This document shows positions 7,004-16,340 of a stretch of DNA of 64,000 bases, piece after piece (position 1 is the stretch's first letter; the number at the start of each line of letters is the position of its first letter). The position numbers and the translations under genes were made by a program. This DNA is from an uncultured Coriobacteriaceae bacterium (GTDB taxonomy: Bacteria > Actinomycetota > Coriobacteriia > Coriobacteriales > Atopobiaceae). The stretch covers positions 32,491 through 96,490 of the forward strand of contig CADBCS010000005.1 in the NCBI GenBank assembly GCA_902793195.1, in the 5' to 3' direction. The notes under the pieces were generated by a model that did no database searches, was not told the DNA's origin, and worked only from the letters and a program-made list of their open reading frames with translations.

Positions 7004-8305
7004 TCAGAACGCACTCTGACCATACGACCCGTCATTGGCATACGTCCCAGACGTGCCATCGTCGTACCCATAGGAATCGAGCCCGTAAGTGCCGCCCTGG
7101 TCGCTCGTGCCACCGTCTTGCCCCGCTATGGAGGAGTCCGAGGAACCTTCCTGTCCCATGCCAGACAGGCCTTCCCCATCGGTCAGCTCGCCCTGCTCGT
7201 TGGTCGTCGTCTTGTCCTCACCCTGTCCATTGGAAGACTCCACGCCCACATGCTCCTGCGTGCGCTCCTCCACCGCGGGTTCGCCATTGGCTCCCGTTCC
7301 CTCGCGAACATAGGGGGAGTCCACATAGCGGAACGTCGGTCTGGACGGAACCCGAACGTTTATGTAGGTAACCTTTCCGCCGTATTCGCCAAGGACGTTT
7401 TGCACGATCTGCTCCTTGGCCAAGACGTTTGTGGCCGACCCCAAGGCAACCTCGACACCATTGGAGAGCACGCAGGCGATGTCGTCGCGACCCGGCGCGG
7501 AGTAGCTCACCACCGACTGGGCAAACTCCTGCGAGAACTGCTCCTCGAAGGAGAGCGCCTCCAAGATGCTCTCGTCGGTCGAGGCCGAGCCCGCAACGGG
7601 CGCCACGTCCGTTGGGACGTTTGTGATGAGGTCGGCGCCATATTCGCCTGCCTTTGAAAGCGCCGCATCCCTGGTGGCCTCACCCGCGCCAACCTCAAGC
7701 GAGACTGGCTCGATCCAATGTCCGTCGCTGCCAAGCAACCATGCCATGCCTCCCGTACCCATTGCGACTAGGGCCCTGGGCGTTCGCTCGGTGGCGTGGA
7801 TGCGCAGCGTTCCCGGGAAGACGCGCTCGATTTCTATCGACTCGATCCATGGGTTCTTGAGCACCGCCTCCCTCACGGCGGCCTCGTCCACGCTCAGCAG
7901 CGTTGCGCCCTCCTCGAGGGTGACCAACCGCACGATGTCCTCCGCCTTGGCATGCTCGGTCTCCACCGCCTCCACGGAGTCGATGACGAATGCCGAGGTG
8001 TGCGCAAGGATGGCGAAGGCGATGGCCACCACGACCAGGATGACGAGGAGGATCGTACACACGATGGCAACGGCCCTCAGCACGGAGATGCCTGTCTCCT
8101 GTACGTTCGCCCTGCCGATCAGGGTGGAATCCGGCAGGGCGCCGTCCGCTACCGACAGCCCACTCTCCTCACGTATGCCGCCACGCGGCAGCCGACGACC
8201 CGACAGAATCCCGCCGGTGTCACCGACCTTGGAGCCAACCACGCTCGTAGAGTGATCGGACCTATGCCGCTGCCCATTGCCATGAAGCGTGTTCCGTGCG
8301 GTCAT
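7004..8305 (-). CDS. ftsQ: Cell division protein FtsQ/DivIB
   Basis: Bitopic divisome protein; 433 aa, much longer than the usual 250-320. A Gly/Ser/Arg cytoplasmic tail (1-74) precedes one membrane segment (about 75-100). A POTRA domain (about 106-175) with the typical NPWIESIEIERVFPGTL region follows, then the FtsQ beta domain to about 330. The last ~90 residues are a low-complexity Gly/Ser/Asp/Tyr/Gln tail outside the membrane, with no family equivalent that I know. It is spaced 3 nt after murC. Confidence 0.9.
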   Translation of the reverse strand: MTARNTLHGNGQRHRSDHSTSVVGSKVGDTGGILSGRRLPRGGIREESGLSVADGALPDSTLIGRANVQETGISVLRAVAIVCTILLVILVVVAIAFAILAHTSAFVIDSVEAVETEHAKAEDIVRLVTLEEGATLLSVDEAAVREAVLKNPWIESIEIERVFPGTLRIHATERTPRALVAMGTGGMAWLLGSDGHWIEPVSLEVGAGEATRDAALSKAGEYGADLITNVPTDVAPVAGSASTDESILEALSFEEQFSQEFAQSVVSYSAPGRDDIACVLSNGVEVALGSATNVLAKEQIVQNVLGEYGGKVTYINVRVPSRPTFRYVDSPYVREGTGANGEPAVEERTQEHVGVESSNGQGEDKTTTNEQGELTDGEGLSGMGQEGSSDSSIAGQDGGTSDQGGTYGLDSYGYDDGTSGTYANDGSYGQSAF

Positions 8306-8308
8306 GTC

Positions 8309-9718
8309 CTACTTCTTCTCCACGCGCTCACTCAGGGCGGCAATCAGGGCGGGTCCCATAAGGGTCACATCTCCGGCACCCTGGGTTATCACCAGGTCGC
8401 CTGGCTGGCACTCCACGCACAGGCGATCGATCAGCGCCCGCCTGTTGGCGACATAGGAGACCATCTTTACGCTGCCCTGCCGCATGACCTCCTCGGCGAC
8501 GGTCTTGCCCGAGATGCCGGGGATAGGGGTCTCGCCGGCGGGGAAGACGTCCATCACGTACAGCACGTCGGCGTGGTCGAACGCCTTGCCAAACTGCTCG
8601 CGGAGCAGCTGCGTGCGCGAGTAGCGATGGGGCTGGAAGACGCATACCACACGCTCGAAGTCGAGGGTCGAAGCGGCCTCGAGGGTGGCGTTGATCTCGG
8701 TGGGATGATGCCCGTAGTCGTCCACGACCGTGATGCCGCCCACCTTTCCCACGCTCGTAAAGCGACGCCGGGCGCCCTTGAACCGCGACAGCGCCTCCGC
8801 GGCCGCCGAGGCGTCGAGCCCAAGTACGTCGGCGACGGCGATGGAGGCCGTGGCGTTGAGGATGTTGTGCGTCCCGGGGTTCGAGCTGATGGTGACGTCA
8901 ACCGTGCGGTCGTTTGGCAAATCCACCGTCATCGACATCTCCAGGCCCGAGGACCCGGTCTTTTGGCACACGTAGTCGTTTCCCTTGGAGAAGCCATAGG
9001 TGACGACACGCTTGCCGGTGGACTGCGCGAGCTCCACGTAATGCGGCTCGTCGCCCATGATCACGATCGTCCCGTCACCAACGAGGTTCATGAACTCGCA
9101 GAATGTCTCCTCAATCTTCTCGAGCGTGCCATAGTGGTCCAGATGGTCCTCTTCGATGTTGGTCACCACGATCACGTTGGGATTGAGGAACAGGAATGAG
9201 CCGTCGGATTCGTCTGCCTCTGCCACGAAGTAGCCTCCGCGACCATCGCGGCCGTTCGTACCGTAGCCTTCAACCACGCCGCCAATGAGAAACGAGGGGT
9301 CGAGACCCATCTTGTCGAGCATCGTGGCAACCATGGAGCTCGTGGTCGTCTTTCCATGCGTGCCCGCAACCGCGACGGTCGTGGCGCTCTCCGAGAGCGT
9401 CGAGAGCATCTTTGCGCGTGGCCAGACGGGAATGCCCAGCTCGCGTGCGCGCACGAGCTCCGGGTTGGTCTCGGGGATGGCGGTCGAGATGACCACGACG
9501 TCCGGGTTGGTCTCGTCGATGGTTTGGGCAACGTGTCCCACGCGAACGTCGATGCCGGCTGCCTCGAGCTCGCGAACGTAGTGGGACTTCTTGAGGTCGG
9601 AACCCGTAACCACGCAACCGCGCTGGTGAAGCACGAGCGCGATGCCACTCATTCCCGCGCCGCCGATACCGATAAAGTGTGCGCTAGTTATAACAGATGC
9701 ACGATGTTGCTGTGTCAT
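8309..9718 (-). CDS. murC: UDP-N-acetylmuramate--L-alanine ligase
   Basis: Adds L-Ala to UDP-MurNAc, the first amino acid of the peptidoglycan stem; 469 aa. The N-terminal UDP-binding glycine motif is FIGIGGAGMSG, the ATP P-loop is GTHGKTTTSS (about 121-130), and the central-domain motif is EADESDGSF. The C-terminal domain carries DDYGHHPTEI. The frame is open for 152 codons upstream, but that is murG antiframe. The ATG at 9718 has a GAGATTG-type site and begins at the conserved domain edge. Confidence 0.96.
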   Translation of the reverse strand: MTQQHRASVITSAHFIGIGGAGMSGIALVLHQRGCVVTGSDLKKSHYVRELEAAGIDVRVGHVAQTIDETNPDVVVISTAIPETNPELVRARELGIPVWPRAKMLSTLSESATTVAVAGTHGKTTTSSMVATMLDKMGLDPSFLIGGVVEGYGTNGRDGRGGYFVAEADESDGSFLFLNPNVIVVTNIEEDHLDHYGTLEKIEETFCEFMNLVGDGTIVIMGDEPHYVELAQSTGKRVVTYGFSKGNDYVCQKTGSSGLEMSMTVDLPNDRTVDVTISSNPGTHNILNATASIAVADVLGLDASAAAEALSRFKGARRRFTSVGKVGGITVVDDYGHHPTEINATLEAASTLDFERVVCVFQPHRYSRTQLLREQFGKAFDHADVLYVMDVFPAGETPIPGISGKTVAEEVMRQGSVKMVSYVANRRALIDRLCVECQPGDLVITQGAGDVTLMGPALIAALSERVEKK

Positions 9719-9762
9719 AGCAATCTCCTCGTCGTTCCTGTAACGTAAATCCTGTTTGCGGG

Positions 9763-10893
9763 CTATGCGATGGCGTGTGCCGCAGCCTCGACCTGGTCGG
9801 CAAGGGCGGATGCCGCCCTGTCCTGCGCGAGGTCGCGCACGATGCGATGCATCTCCTCCCGCTCGCCCTCGTCGTCGATCAGCGAGAGCAGCGTTTGCTC
9901 GAACACCGGATCCTCCAACTGGTCGTCTGGGATGAGCCGTGCGGCCCCGCAGTCGGACAGATATCGCGCGTTCGTCGTTTGGTGGTCCGCCGTCGCGAGC
10001 GGATAGGGAACGAGAACCGACGGCACTGCCAAGGCGGCGATCTCGGCTATGGACGATGCGCCGGAGCGCGAGAGCGCGAGGTCGGCGGCCGCCAGCGCCT
10101 CCCCCATCCGGTCGATGTAGGGCAGCACCTGCCATCGCTGTCGCTGCGCATCCGTGAGGGCAAGCTGCTCGCACACCTCGTCGTAGAGCTCCTCGCCCGT
10201 GGAGTGCACGATTCTGAGCTTGTCGCGCGAGAGCAACTCGTCCTTGAGCCGCGCGACGGCATTGTTGAGGTTGCGCGCCCCCAGGCTCCCCCCAAACACG
10301 AGGAGGAGGGTCTCGTCATCACGCACGCCAAACATCTCTCGCCCGGCCGTCCGCGACGCATGGACCACGGACTGGCGGACCGGGTTTCCGGTAACGACCA
10401 GCGAGGTGTTGGGGCCGATGTGGTCCTCGAATGCGCTGCGCGCACCCGGAAGCGCCACCGCCACGGTGGTTGCCGCCTTTGCACTCGTGCGATTTGCCAG
10501 CCCCGGCACGGAGTTCTGCTCGTGAATGAGATACGGGATGTCGTGGGCCTCGCACCAGCGGAGCAACGGAAGCTCCACGTAGGCGCCAAACCCTATGGCC
10601 ACCTGTGGTGCACCGACCTCCGCAAAATGGCGATCCAGCTCGCCCTTGGCGCGCCTCAGCCTCACGAGGGCCGACACAATCGTCCAAGGTCGGGCGCGAT
10701 CGAACCCCGTAACGCGAATGTCTGTGAACTCATAGCCCGCATCGGGCACCAGCCGCCCTTCGAGCTTTCGCTCCTGTCCCACAAAGGCAACGTGGTGCCC
10801 ACGTGAGGTCAGTTCCTCGGCAAGCGCCAAGGCGGGATTGATGTGACCCGCCGTGCCTCCTGCCGCAATGGCAACGTCGAGCTTCTGCATCAT
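9763..10893 (-). CDS. murG: UDP-GlcNAc:lipid I N-acetylglucosaminyltransferase
   Basis: Makes lipid II at the inner face of the membrane; 376 aa, GT28 family. The N-terminal G-loop GGTAGHINPALA is at about 13-24 and the C-terminal donor site has the FGGSLGA loop and the SRSGASSIAE motif. Two ATG codons in tandem begin the gene: the first overlaps the ftsW stop, and the second (10890) is better spaced from AGGAGG, so the protein may begin one residue later. It is translationally coupled to ftsW. Confidence 0.95.
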   Translation of the reverse strand: MMQKLDVAIAAGGTAGHINPALALAEELTSRGHHVAFVGQERKLEGRLVPDAGYEFTDIRVTGFDRARPWTIVSALVRLRRAKGELDRHFAEVGAPQVAIGFGAYVELPLLRWCEAHDIPYLIHEQNSVPGLANRTSAKAATTVAVALPGARSAFEDHIGPNTSLVVTGNPVRQSVVHASRTAGREMFGVRDDETLLLVFGGSLGARNLNNAVARLKDELLSRDKLRIVHSTGEELYDEVCEQLALTDAQRQRWQVLPYIDRMGEALAAADLALSRSGASSIAEIAALAVPSVLVPYPLATADHQTTNARYLSDCGAARLIPDDQLEDPVFEQTLLSLIDDEGEREEMHRIVRDLAQDRAASALADQVEAAAHAIA

Positions 10894-12404
10894 TTCCTCC
10901 TGCCATAAGAAGTGTCCCTTTTGGAGCCCGAGCCCCGCAGGCGGTCAGCTGCAGAGGGCCCCAGATCGATTCTTGCGCGACCGTTGGCCCCCCTCCTCAC
11001 TCGACCCGACTCCCCCGTCGAGTCCGTGGGACGTTCGCCCCCATCGATGACGCGCCAGGAGCGTGCTGGCGCGTAGGTCCTGCTCGCATTCGACGACGGC
11101 GCGTTTCCAAGTCTTAGGGAGCGGGGCGTCGGCATGCCAACGTCCGACTCGAGCGCGTCGGCGCCGCCCCATTCGCCCTGGTCGGTCGCACGCAGCTGGG
11201 CGCGGCGACGATCGGCGGCCGTCTCGGGCAGCTCCGAGCGAAGCGACACCGATGTGACCAGCCCCACGAGCATCAGGCAGCATATGACCGACGACCCGCC
11301 GTAGGATATAAACGGGACCGGCTTGCCCGAAAGCGGAAACATGCCCACCACGCCGCTCACGTTGAGCAGCATCTGGATGACAAGGAGCGACGTGCATCCG
11401 GCTGCGATGAGCCTCCCCATGAGGTCGGGCGCGTTCTCCGCGATCTTGAAGCCGGCCCACAGCAAGACGCCAAAGGCGACGAGCACGCCCACGGTGCCCA
11501 CCAGGCCAAGCTCCTCGCCTATGACCGCAAAGATGAAGTCGTTGTGCGCCATGGGCAGGTAGTTGTACTTCTGCCTGGAGAATCCCAGGCCCACCCCGGT
11601 GAGACCGCCCGAACCAAACGCGTAGAGTCCCTGTATGAGCTGATAGCCGTCGCCATAGGGGTCGCGGAACGGGTCGAACACGGTGAGGATCCTCGCACGG
11701 GAGTACTCGTCCTTGAGGGCATAGCCCAGCGCTGCGACCAGCGCAAGCGCCGCGATGGCGACGATGATGCGACCAGACACGCCCGAAAGGTAGCACATGA
11801 CCAGCAGCGTGAGCATAAGGACGCCCGTGGTGCCCTTGTCCGGCTGGTTGAGTATGAGAAGCAGAGGGATGACAAGCCCTCCGATCGAGAGCTTGATAGC
11901 CTCCCTGTTGTCGATGGAGCCAGCCCAGAAGTACTCCTCGCAAATGCGGGCACCCACCAGGATGATGGTAATTTTGGCGAACTCGGAGGGCTGGAGCGAA
12001 ACGGAGCCAACCTGTATCCAACGCGTGGCGCCATAGGCACCCTGGGCCGCTGGCGTGTAGACGAGCAGCAGGGAGGCCAGCGTGACGCCCCACACCACCT
12101 TGAGGGCCGTGTCGGTCCACCTGTGATAGTCCACCGCGGCAAGACCTATTGCCACAACGGTACCGGCGCCCACATACGTGAGCTGCTTTATGAGGAAGTA
12201 TGCGGGGTCGTTGCCATACTCCTGCGAGGTGAGGCCCACGATGGATGACGACGAGTAGATCATGAGCAGGCCAAACATGACGAGGCCGAGCGACGTCATG
12301 AGGAAGATGACCCGCGGCATCATGATCCGCGCAGGGGACGCCGACCGTTCCCTGCGCCTCGTCAGGCCACCGAACCCACGCAACTTGGCGGCGAGCATGC
12401 TCAT
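10890..12404 (-). CDS. ftsW: Lipid II polymerase FtsW
   Basis: SEDS-family peptidoglycan glycosyltransferase of the divisome; 504 aa with about ten membrane helices. SEDS features seen are the GATRWIQVG loop after helix 4, the PSEFAKI motif, and the C-terminal GKPVPFISYGGSS loop. After the last helix there is a basic, disordered tail of about 120 residues rich in Arg/Ser/Gly, longer than in most FtsW. The ATG at 12404 overlaps the murD stop by four bases (ATGA). RodA is the alternative, but the location decides for FtsW. Confidence 0.94.
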   Translation of the reverse strand: MSMLAAKLRGFGGLTRRRERSASPARIMMPRVIFLMTSLGLVMFGLLMIYSSSSIVGLTSQEYGNDPAYFLIKQLTYVGAGTVVAIGLAAVDYHRWTDTALKVVWGVTLASLLLVYTPAAQGAYGATRWIQVGSVSLQPSEFAKITIILVGARICEEYFWAGSIDNREAIKLSIGGLVIPLLLILNQPDKGTTGVLMLTLLVMCYLSGVSGRIIVAIAALALVAALGYALKDEYSRARILTVFDPFRDPYGDGYQLIQGLYAFGSGGLTGVGLGFSRQKYNYLPMAHNDFIFAVIGEELGLVGTVGVLVAFGVLLWAGFKIAENAPDLMGRLIAAGCTSLLVIQMLLNVSGVVGMFPLSGKPVPFISYGGSSVICCLMLVGLVTSVSLRSELPETAADRRRAQLRATDQGEWGGADALESDVGMPTPRSLRLGNAPSSNASRTYAPARSWRVIDGGERPTDSTGESGRVRRGANGRARIDLGPSAADRLRGSGSKRDTSYGRRK

Positions 12405-13840
12405 GACTGTCCGCCGTCGGCGTGTGCGAGAGAGTCCACCAGCTCCTTGAACACGGTACCCCGCTCGCGGAAGCTGGAGAACTCGTCGAAGGACGAGCAC
12501 GCCGGCGAGAGAAGCACGACGTCACCCGCATCGGCCAGCTCGCGCGCGAGACTGGTCGCCTCCCGCATGTTTGCCACACGCCTTACGTCCAGCCCCATCT
12601 GGGCGTCGATCTCCTCGAGCGACTGGGCTATGCGCTCCCCGGCCTCCCCGTAGCACACGGCCGCCTTGCAGCGCGCCGACACGGCACGCGACAGGTGGTT
12701 GAGGTCGGTTCCCTTGTCGTGCCCGCCAAGGAGCACGACCACCTTTCCGGGCGTGAAGGCCGTGAGGGCCTTGATGGTTGCGTCCACGTTCGTCGCCTTG
12801 GAATCGTTGACGTAGCGCACGCCCCCGACCGTGTCGACCTCCTCGATGCGGTGCTCCAAGGGTCGAAACACCATGAGGCTGTGAGACACGGCCCCATCCG
12901 GCACGCCCACCTCAAGGGCGCAGGCGGCAGCGGCAAGTGCATTTTGCACGTTGTGCTCTCCCTTGATGGCGAGGCTGTCAACCGACACGAGCACGTGCTC
13001 CTCGCCATCCAGACGAACGACGAGCCGATCGTCGCGCACGAAGGCGGCACACGCGGTCTCGGGCTCGGAATGGACCGCCACGCGGCAGGTGCGCAACCCC
13101 CGCTCGTCCAGGCGCTCGATGATCGTGCGGCACCACTTGTCCTCGCACGAGACGACGGCGAGGTCACCCTCGTCCAGGTTCGCAAACACGCGCTCCTTGG
13201 CATCGGCGTACGCCTCCAGCGAGCCGTGCCACTCCACATGGTCGGGAGTCACGTTGAGCAGGCAGGCGACGCGCGGGTGCAGGCGACGCGAGGTGGCGAG
13301 CTGGAAGCTCGAGAGCTCGGCGACGAACCATTCGTCCTTGGGTCGGTCCAAAACCTCGCCTGTGGCGACCAGGCCGATGTTTCCCACCGCCTTGGCGCTG
13401 AGGCCACCGGCGACGAGCAGTTGCTGCGTGAGCTTGGTCGTCGTGGTCTTGCCGTTCGTGCCGGTAATGGCCAGCCAGCGCCAGGGGCTCTCGCGCCATG
13501 CGAACTCGGGCTCGCCAATCACCTCACGGGCGTGGGTCTTCGCACCGCAAAAGAACGCCGAGGACTCCGGGATACCCGGCGAGACGACGGCGAGGTCGTA
13601 CTCGTCGTCAATCTGCTCGGTTCCCAGCACAACGCGCACACCCGATTCTTCGAGCTGTGCCGTATCGTCGCTCTTGCGAGACTTCTCCCCGCCCACGAGC
13701 GTGACGGAGCTCACGCGCGTCTTGTCGCATGCCGCAAGATAGCGCGCCACGGCGATGCCCGTGGCCCCGGCGCCAAGGACGCACACGTCTCCCAGCGTAT
13801 CGTCTTGCGGGTCCATATCTTGTGAGGAATGCTCAACCAT
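12401..13840 (-). CDS. murD: UDP-N-acetylmuramoylalanine--D-glutamate ligase
   Basis: Adds D-Glu to UDP-MurNAc-L-Ala; 479 aa. Seen are the UDP-binding GAGATGIAVARY motif near 23-34, the ATP loop GTNGKTTTTK (about 128-137), the NVTPDHVEWHGSLEAY region and the C-terminal VLLGGHDKGTDL motif. An AGGAG site precedes the start. It is 9 nt downstream of mraY and overlaps ftsW by four bases. Confidence 0.96.
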   Translation of the reverse strand: MVEHSSQDMDPQDDTLGDVCVLGAGATGIAVARYLAACDKTRVSSVTLVGGEKSRKSDDTAQLEESGVRVVLGTEQIDDEYDLAVVSPGIPESSAFFCGAKTHAREVIGEPEFAWRESPWRWLAITGTNGKTTTTKLTQQLLVAGGLSAKAVGNIGLVATGEVLDRPKDEWFVAELSSFQLATSRRLHPRVACLLNVTPDHVEWHGSLEAYADAKERVFANLDEGDLAVVSCEDKWCRTIIERLDERGLRTCRVAVHSEPETACAAFVRDDRLVVRLDGEEHVLVSVDSLAIKGEHNVQNALAAAACALEVGVPDGAVSHSLMVFRPLEHRIEEVDTVGGVRYVNDSKATNVDATIKALTAFTPGKVVVLLGGHDKGTDLNHLSRAVSARCKAAVCYGEAGERIAQSLEEIDAQMGLDVRRVANMREATSLARELADAGDVVLLSPACSSFDEFSSFRERGTVFKELVDSLAHADGGQS

Positions 13841-13849
13841 GTGAAGCTC

Positions 13850-14893
13850 CTAGCGTAGTTGGAAGTACAGGGCGAAGCCGAGCGCGACGAACGCGGCCGA
13901 GATGATCCAAAAGCGAATGACGACCTTGTTCTCGCTCCACCCGCGCTTCTCGAAGTGATGATGGATGGGGGCCATGAGGAACACGCGCTTTCCCGTGCGC
14001 TTGAAGCTCACGACCTGGATGATGACGGAGAGCGCCTCCGCCACGAACAGCCCTCCCATGACCAGGGAGATGACCTCGGTCTTGGTGAGCACCGCACAGG
14101 CCGCGAACGCTGCGCCGAGGGCAAGCGACCCGGTGTCGCCCATGAAGATCGACGCAGGGTAGCAGTTGTGCCACAAGAAGCCGATGCACGCACCGGCAAT
14201 GGAGGCGGCGAACACGGCAAGGGGAAGCTCGCCGTACTTGAAGGCGACCATGCCCATGCCCAGCATGGCCATGAGCACCGTGCCGCGGGCGAGTCCGTCC
14301 AGCCCGTCGGTGAGGTTAACGGCGTTCGAGAGTCCCGCCATGAGCAGGAAGACGAACAGCATGTAGAGCCATGGAATGCGAAACGCGTGTGGTCCCTCCC
14401 CTATGACCGTGGTAAACACCCCGAGGTCGATGGGAAACCCACCAGGGAACCGTATGGTGGGGGGAACGCCGACCCAGTTTATGGCGGCAAGGCAGAACAG
14501 CACCGAGATGGTTATGAGTCCGACCATCTTCTGCGCGGGAGTGAGGCCCAGCGACCGCTTGTGGGCAACCGACTCGATGTCGTCGAACAGGCCCAAGAAG
14601 CCCGTGACGAGCATGACCAGCATCGCACAGATGAGGTCTGGGCTCCAGGGAACCATGATCACGCAGGTAATCACGACGCCGATGATCATGATGAGGCCGC
14701 CCATGGTGGGCGTTCCCTGCTTTATGAGGTGTCGCTGCGGGCCGTCGGCGCGTATCTGCTGCCCAATGCCGCCATTCTTCATCAGGCGGATGAAGAGCGG
14801 CATGAGCAGGCCGGTAATGAGCGCGGCGATGAACACCGTAAGAAAGACCTGGTAGGTTGGATACGCGGGGTTGCCAATCCACATGCCGATCAT
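13850..14893 (-). CDS. mraY: Phospho-MurNAc-pentapeptide transferase
   Basis: Moves phospho-MurNAc-pentapeptide onto undecaprenyl phosphate to form lipid I; integral membrane protein with about ten helices, 347 aa. Catalytic and Mg-binding motifs seen are FDDIES near 104-110, NLTDGLDGLA (about 198-207) and the terminal APIHHHFEKRGW loop. It overlaps the murF stop by four bases (ATGA). Confidence 0.96.
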   Translation of the reverse strand: MIGMWIGNPAYPTYQVFLTVFIAALITGLLMPLFIRLMKNGGIGQQIRADGPQRHLIKQGTPTMGGLIMIIGVVITCVIMVPWSPDLICAMLVMLVTGFLGLFDDIESVAHKRSLGLTPAQKMVGLITISVLFCLAAINWVGVPPTIRFPGGFPIDLGVFTTVIGEGPHAFRIPWLYMLFVFLLMAGLSNAVNLTDGLDGLARGTVLMAMLGMGMVAFKYGELPLAVFAASIAGACIGFLWHNCYPASIFMGDTGSLALGAAFAACAVLTKTEVISLVMGGLFVAEALSVIIQVVSFKRTGKRVFLMAPIHHHFEKRGWSENKVVIRFWIISAAFVALGFALYFQLR

Positions 14894-16329
14894 GATCCAA
14901 GCACCTCCTGAGCAAAGCGTTCGAGACCGATCGCCCTGGACGCCTTTACGAGAACGACGTCATCCTCGGTAAGGATGGGGGCGATGGTGTGCGCCGCCTC
15001 GGCGGCGTTGGAAAAGACCTCGATCTTGTCCTCCGAGTATCCCATGGTGCGGGCGCCTTCCCGCATGGCCTGCGCCCCCTCGTCGCCAACGAGCACGAGC
15101 AGGTCGACGTCCTTGGCCGCGATGTAGGCACCCACCAGCTCGTGCAGACGCCTGGACTCGGATCCGAGCTCGCCCACCTGGCCGATTACCGCAACGCGGC
15201 GCCCCGCGCAGCTCACCGAGCACAGCACGTCGAGCGCGGCGGCGATGGAGCTCGGGCTCGCATTGTACGAGTCGTTTATCACGCGCGGAGTGCCCTCGTT
15301 CTGGCATACCTCCAGGCGCATGCTCGCGGGCCTCATCGCGCAAAGTGCTTCGAGCGCCTCTTCCTTGGGAATCGAGAGGGCATGCACGACGCCCATGGCG
15401 CTCAGCATGTCGGCCACCATCGCACGTCCCGGCAACGAGAGCGTGCCCCCTAGGGGCGACTCGCCTGCGACCATGAGGCTAAACGAGGGCAGCCCGTCCG
15501 CGTCGAGGGTCGTGTCGCTGGCCCACAGGCACGATTCGGCACCCGCGCCCACGCGCAGCACCGCCACGCCGGCCGGCTCCGCGAACTCATGTGCGATGAA
15601 GTCGGAGAAGTCGTCGTTGGCCGTGAGCACCAAAGACGCGCGAACGTCACCTGTGCCCTCCATGCCCGAGACCACCTCTGCCTTCGCGCGCGCGATGCCC
15701 TCGCGCGATCCCAGGTTGCCAATGTGACTGGTGCCCACGTTGGTGATGGTCACCACGGCAGGACGCGCGCATGCGGCAATGCGGCGCAGCTCGCCCGCAT
15801 GGTTCATGCCCATCTCCACGACGAGCACCTCGGCGTCGCGCGGGGCGCGCATGAGCGTGAGCGGGACACCGAGCAGGTTGTTGAAGTTACCCTGTGTGGC
15901 ATGCACCCGTCTCGCCGAGCCGATGGCGGCGGCAAGCATCTCCTTGGTGGTCGTCTTGCCCACCGAGCCGGTGACGCCGACCACGGTCCACTGGGGGTTC
16001 ATCGCACGCCACGCCCCGGCGGTGCGGAGCATGAACTCCTCGCCGTCGTCATCGCGCGCACGAACGATGGCCCCTCCAAGCCTGCGAGCGGCCTCGAGCG
16101 CCTCCTCGCTTGGGTCGTCGGTCACAACCACGAGGGCCGCGCCGGCCTCTAGGGCGCTGGCGGCATAGCGATTACCGTCGACGCGCTCGCCCCTAAACGC
16201 CACGAACGCCATGCCGGGACCCACCTGGCGCGAGTCTATCTCCATGCCCTCGAACGTCGTCTGGCCATCACCTTCCACAAGCGTCGAGCCTGTGGCGGCC
16301 AGCACGTCCGAAACACTCATACGAATCAT
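14890..16329 (-). CDS. murF: UDP-N-acetylmuramoyl-tripeptide--D-alanyl-D-alanine ligase
   Basis: Adds D-Ala-D-Ala to complete the pentapeptide; 479 aa. The ATP loop is GSVGKTTTKE and the substrate motif is NDSYNASPSS. A GTG codon overlapping the ftsI stop also opens the frame, but GAGGAG lies 7 nt before the ATG at 16329, so I prefer that start. murE, normally between ftsI and murF, is absent: murF directly follows ftsI with an 11-nt gap. Confidence 0.94.
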   Translation of the reverse strand: MIRMSVSDVLAATGSTLVEGDGQTTFEGMEIDSRQVGPGMAFVAFRGERVDGNRYAASALEAGAALVVVTDDPSEEALEAARRLGGAIVRARDDDGEEFMLRTAGAWRAMNPQWTVVGVTGSVGKTTTKEMLAAAIGSARRVHATQGNFNNLLGVPLTLMRAPRDAEVLVVEMGMNHAGELRRIAACARPAVVTITNVGTSHIGNLGSREGIARAKAEVVSGMEGTGDVRASLVLTANDDFSDFIAHEFAEPAGVAVLRVGAGAESCLWASDTTLDADGLPSFSLMVAGESPLGGTLSLPGRAMVADMLSAMGVVHALSIPKEEALEALCAMRPASMRLEVCQNEGTPRVINDSYNASPSSIAAALDVLCSVSCAGRRVAVIGQVGELGSESRRLHELVGAYIAAKDVDLLVLVGDEGAQAMREGARTMGYSEDKIEVFSNAAEAAHTIAPILTEDDVVLVKASRAIGLERFAQEVLGS

Positions 16330-16340
16330 CACATCACTCC

